A stretch of 64,000 nt of DNA from Flammula alnicola (Eukaryota; Basidiomycota; Agaricomycetes; Agaricales; Strophariaceae): contig JADNRV010000272.1 in NCBI GenBank assembly GCA_015499995.1, positions 1 through 64,000 of the forward strand, in the 5' to 3' direction. The notes below the pieces were generated by a model. It did not search any database. It was not told the origin of the DNA and saw only the letters and a program-made list of their open reading frames with translations. Positions 55,910 through 64,000 of the stretch are shown here, piece after piece. The position numbers and the translations under genes were made by a program. Each line of letters begins with the position of its first letter. Within the stretch, counting starts at the first letter, position 1.

Positions 55910-58900
55910 TCAGTTGAACAGGCCGGCAGACTTCCAGTACTTGACCCACAAGTGCGCCTGAGCATCTCCGATAGAAGGCAACTCCTTCATCGTCTTGCTT
56001 ATGCCTTGCGCCTTAGTGGTCGAGAATTCGGCCATACCACCGCTCTCGTTGCCTTTCCTTTGGCCTGAGCGAAGAGCTGCATCAGCGTTGGAGGTGGCCT
56101 GGAAGAACTGCAAGAGTTTGATGGCGGGCTGATGGAAAGCGTCAGTGACAGGGATAAAGAAGGGTAATGGTATAATGGTATCGCTTACAATTTGCTTGAT
56201 GTCCTCGTCTTTGGCACCAGTGGCGCGCGACTCGAGAAGCGAGAACCATTCCTGGACAGGGACGATGGGGAGCTTGCTTGAGACGACTCCCTCGGAAACG
56301 AGCCCGTCGTTGATGGCGGAGGCGAGGCTGTTGAAAGCAACGGGCCTAGGGTGGACGATGTTAAGAGCAGCTGGGGACTCGGAGCTTAAGGCGACGTCGA
56401 TGATGCTCTGGGCGACACCGTCCATGGGGACCCATGAAGAGGTCTAGGGAAATGTGATCAGCAAACAGGACAAAGAATTCAAGAAAAAGTATCCTTACTC
56501 CGACCAAGGATGGAAGGGCATTCAGGGCAATACTGGACTTGACGAGGATTGGCACCCAGTCAGTGATAGCCCATGCACCGTTGGGTTTACCTCCCGCAAT
56601 CTGGCCGACCCTGAACGAAGTGGCCTTGATTCCGCTCTGTGACAGAATCTGTAGCAGATAATCATTGTTAGAACAGGTAAAGTCAACCTAAAAATGATAA
56701 TACAGACCCTTTCTGTGACATATTTGGACTCTCCGTAACCAGTACCGACGGAGTACTGAGCATCCAAGAGGACTTCCTCGGGGTATGGTCCTCGGCTCCT
56801 GTCCCATGAAATACCGGAAGCGACGGAAGAGGTGAACATGAACTTCACGGAGGATCCGTAGGAGCTTGCGCGCGCAAGGTCAACAAGGTTGCGAGTACCA
56901 CGAACATTGGGTTCGAAGGAGGCAAGCGACAAGTTGAAGTCCAACCTCCAGGCGGTGTGGATGATGACGGTGATGTTGTTGAGCAGCTATAAAATCATGT
57001 TATTGAAGTTACTGGATTCAAAGAAGAGAAAAAAAGACTAACCTCTTGGTAGACCTCCTTGGAAAGTCCCAAATTCTTCTGGGTGATATCACCTTCCAAG
57101 AACACCAACTTCTCGGACGACAGAAGCCCGGTGTCGAAACCTTTATCAGTGAAGCGCTCGGTATGCTTCGAGAGAGGGTTTCCTGAGACACGGTTGAGGG
57201 CGTAGATCTTGGTGACCGAAGGGTCGCGCAAGAGAGTCTCCGTAATCTGAGATCCCAGGTTTCCGGTGGAACCGGTGATAAGCACCTGGGTTCCGTTTGC
57301 AGCAACTCCGGCGGAGATGGGCGCCGAGAGACCAGTGTTGTATTTGGCAATCATTTCCTCGACGACATCTGACCTGTTGGCTGACGCTTTGACACTGTCT
57401 GGGTCGATAACGGTTGCGACGAGGAACTCCGAGAGACTCTCGATGGTGGGGTGCTGGTAAATCGTGTTCTGAGAAACAAACTCGGCTGCCTTGGCGGTGT
57501 CTTCGTCGGATTGCAAAGCGCCCACAATGCGGCGGCGGAGAATGGTTGCGCCCAAACTACAGAAAAACTAGGTGAATATCGGCATTACGGGACAGCTAGC
57601 TGCTAATTACCTGTCCATCCCTTGTTCGAACAAGTCTCCCGTGATGCTGAAAGTGATATCAGGGAGGACGTCTTCGATTTGCTCCTTCAACCATTTGTCG
57701 GTTTCTTCCTTCGTCCAGGCCGGGGGAGGAGGGACAGCTTCAGCACCAGCCGCAGATTCAATCGTGGCATAGCTACAAGGGAAATTCAGCGGGGGAGTTT
57801 GAGTAGTAACGCAGGAGACCTACAGAGCCTCGATATCGTCATTGTACACGGTCAATGCAGCCTTCCTCATGACTGTGCCCTTTCCAGCGCGGGGAAGAGG
57901 CCTGTTGGGGTCGGTAATGAGGATCAATTCCTTGAAGACCTTGCTGAAGGCTGGTGCAACACGGTTGGCCTCTTCGACGATCGGCCTGTTTCGAATGAGT
58001 ATAATAAACAACCGAGTTGGGAAGAAATATACTCACCAGACCACGTTTCGTGCCTTGATCACCTCAGCCTCGTTCGAGACATCGACAGCGTACGGTGGCT
58101 TAAGTTCAATGAGGACTCCAGGTTGGTCGTGCTCGCGTCCAAACATGATGACGCCCATGACGCTGTAGAGACTGTCAGCACAGAGTGAATCAATAGTGAA
58201 GAAGTAAACGCACTATGGGCTGTTCGAGATGATGTTCTCCATTGGCGCCGGGACAGTCTTCTCTCCGGAAGTGTGGATGATCACATCGTCCTTCCTTCCA
58301 ACGCTATGATATGCGTCAATAATCGAACGCAGAAGATAGAGAAATGAGGAACGTACATCCTCCAGAACCCTGGCACAGTCGGGTGCGGGATGAACAAGTC
58401 GGAAGTGGCGTACCCCTTCTCGTCACCCATGTTCTCAACGGAGACCTGGTGGAACTCGTTCGTCTGAATGGGAGTATTAGGGATTAAGACACAAGGAATT
58501 CAAGGATCTACGTACCAAGAACTGGCACTCAAAGCTACCATCGCCTTGGGGTTCCCAACGGACATTAAGGCGCTCGTCAAGAGCAAACCACTCCCAGTCA
58601 TTCTCGCCTCCAGGTCTGCGCGCCATGTAGGTCGGGCCACCGAATTCTGTTCCGCCGTAGATAGGAGCAAGCGTAACTCCTGCACTGGTCATAAAGTTTC
58701 CGAGCTTGGTAGGAACGGATCCTCCGGAGTAGCCCTAAGGAAGGAAGGACTGAGACACACGGAGCTGGAAAGAAATCGATACGAACATACCACCATCTTC
58801 AAAGTAGCAAGGAAATCGACAGATTCTTTATCTTGAGCCCAAATTGCCAAAAGGGTAGGGATAGTGATGAGGGACATGGCCTTGGTCCTTCGGAGATGGT

Positions 58901-59861
58901 CGATGATGTTGTCTGGGGTAGGCATGATGGGGAGCATCGAAGGAGATGTAGCTACGGGAGGGTACAGGATGACAGGGCTCAAAGCATATGTCGCGTGGAT
59001 GATACTTGCGATGACACCCAAAGTGTGGAATGGCGGAAGGTGCATGCAACCAATGCTCCAGCCAGACATTTCAGGCATCGGCGCTAAATTTAACAGATGA
59101 ATATAAACCTCCAACTCTGACAGAAGTATGGACTCACGGAAAGAAGCCCAGTGACATATAATCCTGAAAGTCTCCTTGATAGACTTCGGAAAACCAGTAC
59201 TCCCAGAAGAGTGCAAGTAGAGCAAGGCGTCATCCAGGTCAGGACGAACTGCGACCTTCGGATATTCCTCGAAAGGATCCTCTGGCTTCTCGTGTCCAAG
59301 CTTGGGGAAGACCTTGGACAGAGGTGGCATCTCGAGAACCTCTAATGCGAATTCAGGAGAGTCCTTAGCGAGGTCGGCCTTGATTTCAGACACGAGTGTC
59401 TTGAGTGTCTCTTGCGTGGTGAGCAGCTTGTGGCAGTTGACTTCCTTGAGCATCTTGATGATGGCAGGTGCTATGTTACGAGGAGACATGAGGAATGGCT
59501 GCAGGGGGAGGCCTTGTTAGACGAATTCATAGAGAACACGATTGTTACTTACAACTACACCTCCCCTCATTAAGCCCAAAGAGACGGCATGGTACAAGAG
59601 ACTGTCTGAGAGGGCAACGACTGCGATGATCTCTCCTTCCGGGCCCTGGCGTCCTGGGCGGAAATAGTGGGCTACTCGATCGGCCGCACGACGGAATTCG
59701 AAGTAAGATATATTGGTGATATCCGATGCTCCGTCTTCATGGAACGAGTAGAGTGGGTAGTTGGGGTTGTGCTTGGCGTGGAAGTCGAAGACTTCTGGCA
59801 AGGTGACCGAGCCGTCCGTAGGAGGAATAACACCGTCTGCAGCGAAAGTTAACTTCGACAT
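55910..59861 (-). CDS. NRPS-like adenylation-thiolation-reductase enzyme (carboxylic acid reductase type)
   Basis: A long multi-exon gene starting at 59861 and ending at 55910. The adenylation domain has LHSSGSTGFPKSI (A3), IYGGTEFG (A5), TSDLF..H (A7) and GRKDDVIIHTSGEK (A8). A carrier domain follows with LFEQGMDSLGAT, whose serine is the phosphopantetheine site. The C-terminal half is a thioester-reductase Rossmann domain: VLITGSTGNLGSQITETLL (TGxTGxxG), FMFTSSVASGIS and the catalytic YGESK (YxxxK). Such A-T-R proteins activate a carboxylic acid as acyl-AMP, load it and release it reductively as aldehyde or alcohol. Basidiomycete relatives act on aromatic acids or aminoadipate-like acids. 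Here the substrate is unknown. All key motifs are present; the last about 60 residues are a helical tail beyond the usual reductase end. Confidence 0.85.
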
Positions 59862-59879
59862 TGTAGTTGAAGTTTCAAG

Positions 59880-62800
59880 TGAGTGGATGGTTTTTTGAAG
59901 CTTCCAAGGTCGTCCTTATATGGGGAACCATAACTGCCTTGATGTGTGTGAGATCAATGTAAAGATGTTCTTGTCATCGGGAATCTGTTAGCCTGTTTCG
60001 CAGATGTTCAGCCATTCCTGTATTTTTAGTGACGGGGTAAGCCGTGAATATGATGTTACTTGCGGGGCGACAGAATCACCCTTCATCAAGGGTTCGGCCA
60101 GGAAACCGACGGTGGCACACCGGGTGCCAGCACAAATGCGATTCCGAGTCCGCTAAAAAAAACTCCGTGTGCACATGACCATACACCAAAAGAGGAAGGA
60201 AGTTCTATTTCGGGAACACGTTCATTTATCCATCAGGTCACCAGCGTACTTTGAGCGCACTGTTCAAAATCTCCCAGAACAAAGGTTGTGTTACAGTTTC
60301 TCAGAGATTTCCTTCGTGGATTGGTACAGTAAAGAAACCAGGCCGGGCTCGGGATCGGGTTTGGTGTTCCAAGAGCGCCCCGTTGTAGCCGCCATCTAAT
60401 ACAAAACTCCCTGAAAAGACGGAATATGGGGATAATGGTAACTCAGTGTTTCTGGACATCACAAGTTGCCCGAGCGCAATCATCTGTGACCGATACAGCA
60501 TGTGATACTTGACGTGATGCGTTGAACATGGGGTATAGTTTCTTCTTGCCGCTCGTCAATATACAGACTGACCCTTGAGTGGGTCCGGGTTTGTGAATGC
60601 AGATTTATGCGTCATTGATCACCGCTACTCTGCAACAATTGACTATCGTACTTACGACATATATTCTCGAAGGATTTCATTGGTTATGTAGATGGCCGCT
60701 GTCTCCAGTATCCATCAAACTGTAACATGAGCCTGTATGCCATTTGGCAGTGTTGTGTTGTGAATATCTCGATCTAACTCGGGTTTTTGAAGCGTTTCTG
60801 ATTACGGGTCGATGGAACATCTACTGTCAATAGGCGCAGCGTGTCGACATCACGGAACGCTGGAAGAGGAAGGTCCATGTAGGGCGGCATGCTTTACACT
60901 TGCTTTACACTCCAAGAAGACAGTGTCAATATACATATTCACAGGCCGTGGCAAGCTCGCTTAACTGCTATCGACGTCGTCGTATGGTGCTTCTTCTTGT
61001 GGGCTCAACCGAATTAAATATATCATGGTATAGAGTAGTCTCGGATGGCGTTTGACATGGCTTATTTTGGCTGTAGCTTCCTGGACCCTATTTTAAGTCA
61101 GAGGAAGAGCAGTCTCGGTACGAATGAGCCATTCGGTTTCTTGAGCGAATGAATGTGACAAGTGCTGCAGGCAGCAAGATGTATTGCATCTCACAGCTCA
61201 ATCACCTAATTGTTGATGTTAAGAACTGTAGCATCATATGATGATCACCATGAAATGTTCCTTATTAACCCCAAGAAGCATCAAGAAGTGGAGATTCGCG
61301 TCCGTGTCAGGGACGAGAGTTTGACTCGGCAAAGTCGAACGGTCCTGTCAACCAAGACAATCTCAGTCGAAATATCCGAGACACTTGAGATAGAGCCAAT
61401 CAGGAGTCAATGCGAACTGCGCTTTATTGTTGAAGTGATGTTCTCATGTTCTCATACAGTTTCCAAGCTAAAGGATAACGTTTGCCATATAAGCTTCCCG
61501 CAATGGGAGAAGTGGATATTGAAATGCACAGAACAAAGGTGCGTATCTTGATATTTTTACGCTTATCGTCATGCTATGCCACAGAGGATCCCGAGCGACG
61601 ACATTTTGGACTGGGGTATATCACGGGGACTCGGGCTCGGCTACTATTTTTAGGCGCCTGTCATTAGAACCGCTGTCACGAATAGTACATACCAGATCGT
61701 AGCCATTATGTAGCTATTCGACAGTATACAATAGCGATCGTCGAGTCATTTAGTTCTATCTAGACTCGGGGTACATTACGACGAGCGGATATCGTAGAAT
61801 TATTTCGTTTAAAGACGGATCATGCTTTCTAGATCTGTCTGTACCTTTATGTCGCCGAGGTTGAATGTAACCACGAACGATGAGAATTTACTATCGTCAA
61901 TTTATCTAGCGTGGGTAAGGCGCCTATAGCTGCATGCGATACTCCTGATTTCATGGAGCGTACAGCACTGAATTGCAATGGCGAACAACGGTCTCTGTGG
62001 AGACCCTTTCATTCGTGGGTAGGACTGTTTCATTTGGGGTATCAGAGAAGAGAGTTGACAGATCTGTAGCCATTCCATCAAATAAACGCGAAGTTTGTCA
62101 AGAAGATGAACAATTGCATCAAGGAGACGGGTAAGAAGACTGATGCAACATCATACATACGCAGGAAGTTTCCCCGCGCAATCGCAGTTTTCCGTGCTCG
62201 ACGGTAGATCTCACACGGCACTTATCTTGGAGATTGAGTTTAATAGTATAAAATTATTTCCCAGTGGCTATTATGGCATGACTTCGGCGACGATTCATGT
62301 TCACTGGCGCGCAACGCCCAGGAAGTCAACTTTCTGAATGTCTTTGGCCTTCTAAGAGTAACCATATTTAGCGGACTTCTCTGATATCAGTCGCTCTTTT
62401 CCCCATCTTCTACTGAAAATCTCATGAGTTATTATTATATATTTCGGGATTTATTTCGCTCAAAGCTCACACTCAAATGCGAAGTGGTTTCAGGCAGGAA
62501 ACGTATCAAGTTTTGATATTAAGTAATTTCAGCCATCTCTTGCTGGTCTTGTCTGCTAGACTTCCATTCTTTAATTTAAGCAATACGCGTCGACGCGTCT
62601 ACCCCAGACCCTAATTTTGAATGCAATAAGCACCGACGCGACGCGTTTAATTAGCCACGTGATTTCGGCGCTGGGTCATCGAGGCCGATCACCGAAGCCC
62701 ACTGCGCCGCATTTGCCAATTCTCGACATTGTTTATTCAGTCAACTACCTGACGCAACGGCGATCGCTTAACCGCCCTCAATTAGCCTGACATAATGTGA

Positions 62801-63520
62801 CAATGGAGAAACATTGAAGTTATTATAAGTCCAGAGAAGACTTCACTGAGTCGGCTAGTATGTTAGATGAGAAATCGATTTAGCCAGGGGCATATTGGGG
62901 GTAACTCATACGGCCATGAGATCGGCTATGAGGCCGAGATATCAGGGACACTTTCAATTAAGGACATACTGTGCCTATATGAAATACCAAATGCGTCTTA
63001 GTCTTGGAACCGACGGTGTAAGCAGGAATTCGGGACGTCATATTCTTCAAGATTCCATCTCCTCGACATGATTCCTAAAGAACTAATCTACAGCCTGACA
63101 CACCGTTTTTATCCTGGCGAAATAATTCCACGTGATGTGGCCTTGGTTGAAGGGCCTTAAAGGGCTTACCGTGTAGTCTGCGCAAGCATTATTTCACCTC
63201 GATGAAGTGTTCAAGAAGAAAAAACGCGATGTCTTACCGAAGTCATGTATGACGTCGGCGACGGTGTGGCATTGAGTTGATCATCCCTTACAGTCGATTG
63301 TCTGGAATAATGCACTACATATACGTATGGAGATCAGGTATCACACAGGGACTACTGTCAGAGGGCATTGCACCGACTCGGCTTCGGGGATATGAGAAAG
63401 CGCGGCCAGAGGTATGTACGTACGTGCAGTATACTCATATGACAACATCACCAGACTGCAGTGCCAAAAAACAAGAGATTTGCATTAACGTCATCCTGTG
63501 TCTATATACAACGCGGAACC
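59880..63520. other. Long gene-poor interval
   Basis: No exon chain on either strand. The first few hundred bases are the NRPS-like promoter. A 113-codon plus frame at 61210-61551 shows no motif. An ACGCGT-rich palindromic patch lies at 62586-62648. Confidence 0.45.
62586..62648. promoter_or_regulatory. Clustered ACGCGT (MCB-like) sites including a 14-bp palindrome
   Basis: ACGCGTCGACGCGT is a perfect 14-bp palindrome carrying two ACGCGT hexamers; a third follows in GACGCGACGCGTTT, 40 bp away, and CACGTG lies just downstream. ACGCGT is the MluI cell-cycle box bound by MBF/SBF-type factors in fungi. No gene start is visible nearby, so the target is unclear. Confidence 0.35.
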
Positions 63521-63527
63521 CATGATA

Positions 63528-63975
63528 TTATCTCAACAGAGGCGCTTCAAGAAGTTTTGCCAACCCCCCTAGACGGTCTTGCTCTTCGGGGTTCCATCCT
63601 TTCGATTTGATGTCCTGAAGGACGGAGTCCGCAAGCTGGCGCACAGCAACACCTTCCTTGTTCTTGTAGAAGATGATGTCTCCCTCGTCCTCGATGAATT
63701 GGCACTCAGTGAAGGAGCGGTAAAGGGCGTAGAAAGTGGGCTAGAGAATAGGTTTATGACGTTAGAAAGTATTCAGGCGAAATGTGGATTTCTCCGTACC
63801 GTCGAATCGTAATTGTAGTCTTCTTTCAGGACCGATCTAACGGCCTTGGTGATCTCAGGGCCGTTGTCTATGATTCCGGAAGGGAAGCATCAGCGATGTT
63901 CCTTAACTCTCCCGGGGATTGTCTTACAGAATGGAGCCCTCAAGAAGAAATCTGGTGAACGAGTTGTCAGAAAAA
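63528..63975 (-). CDS. C-terminal exons of an unrecognised gene, cut by the window edge
   Basis: The minus strand reads FFLRAPFYNGPEITKAVRSV followed by LKEDYNYDST, then after an intron PTFYALYRSFTECQFIEDEG and IIFYKNKEGVAVRQLADSVL, ending at a stop at 63528 (KLLEAPLLR). Splice signals are canonical (CAG acceptors, GTACGG and GTAAGA donors). The acidic, aromatic-rich sequence looks like the end of a soluble enzyme; the family is not recognised. The 5' part is outside the window. Confidence 0.55.
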
Positions 63976-64000
63976 ACGAAGTCACTGATACATGAATCAA

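Noticed and set aside
1..64000. CRISPR arrays, complete transposons or LTR elements
   Set aside because: No regularly spaced short repeats, no long terminal repeats and no transposase or reverse-transcriptase motifs seen. The duplications found involve host genes.

Overview
This window is nuclear DNA of a filamentous fungus, most likely a mushroom-forming basidiomycete (Agaricomycetes). Nearly every gene is split by many short introns of about 50-65 bp with GTRNGY-type donors and CAG/TAG acceptors. The protein families also fit: basidiomycete-type BTB proteins, secreted clade-2 histidine phosphatase, SMP-30-like secreted lactonase, NRPS-like A-T-reductase, and genes for aromatic-ring catabolism. 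A U2 snRNA and two intron-bearing tRNA-Arg genes are present. Gene models were spliced by eye; those with exon coordinates keep an open frame through all joins.

Layout. 1-6.4 kb: SET/MYND-like protein, a RING/coiled-coil protein with an apparent 4-nt microexon, and U2 snRNA. 7-13.9 kb: intact SMP-30-like lactonase followed by a truncated lactonase tail, a truncated membrane-protein gene (possibly an ABC transporter), a BTB protein and a small membrane protein. 14-19.5 kb: decayed and gene-poor, with one orphan leader exon. 19.5-21.2 kb: the reciprocal of the 8.4-9.0 kb locus, an intact lactonase with a truncated SMP-30 tail. 22.3-28.5 kb: C2H2 zinc-finger gene, PD-(D/E)XK-like candidate, one intact and one decayed vWFA gene. 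28.6-32 kb: TRIC-like membrane protein divergent from a carboxymuconolactone decarboxylase/enol-lactonase fusion. 32.5-33.6 kb: broken copies of that hydrolase and a roughly 93-bp minisatellite. 34.2-37.1 kb: a chimeric small membrane protein and a second intact vWFA gene. 37.3-43.6 kb: histidine phosphatase and a tail-to-tail PI-PLC-like pair. 43.7-44.0 kb: inverted tRNA-Arg pair. 44.3-54.7 kb: secreted intradiol dioxygenase, small secreted protein, class II aldolase-like protein, carboxy-muconate-cyclase-like enzyme and enoyl-CoA hydratase. 55.9-59.9 kb: NRPS-like reductase. The right edge holds the 3' end of an unrecognised gene.

Two themes stand out. First, several genes fit beta-ketoadipate-type aromatic catabolism (intradiol dioxygenase, 3-carboxymuconate cyclase, decarboxylase/enol-lactonase fusion, plus accessory lactonases and an enoyl-CoA hydratase), loosely spread over 25-45 kb. 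Second, the left two-thirds has been reshaped by segmental duplication: reciprocal loss in a gene pair, inverted paralogue copies, a chimeric in-frame gene, and decayed copies beside intact ones.
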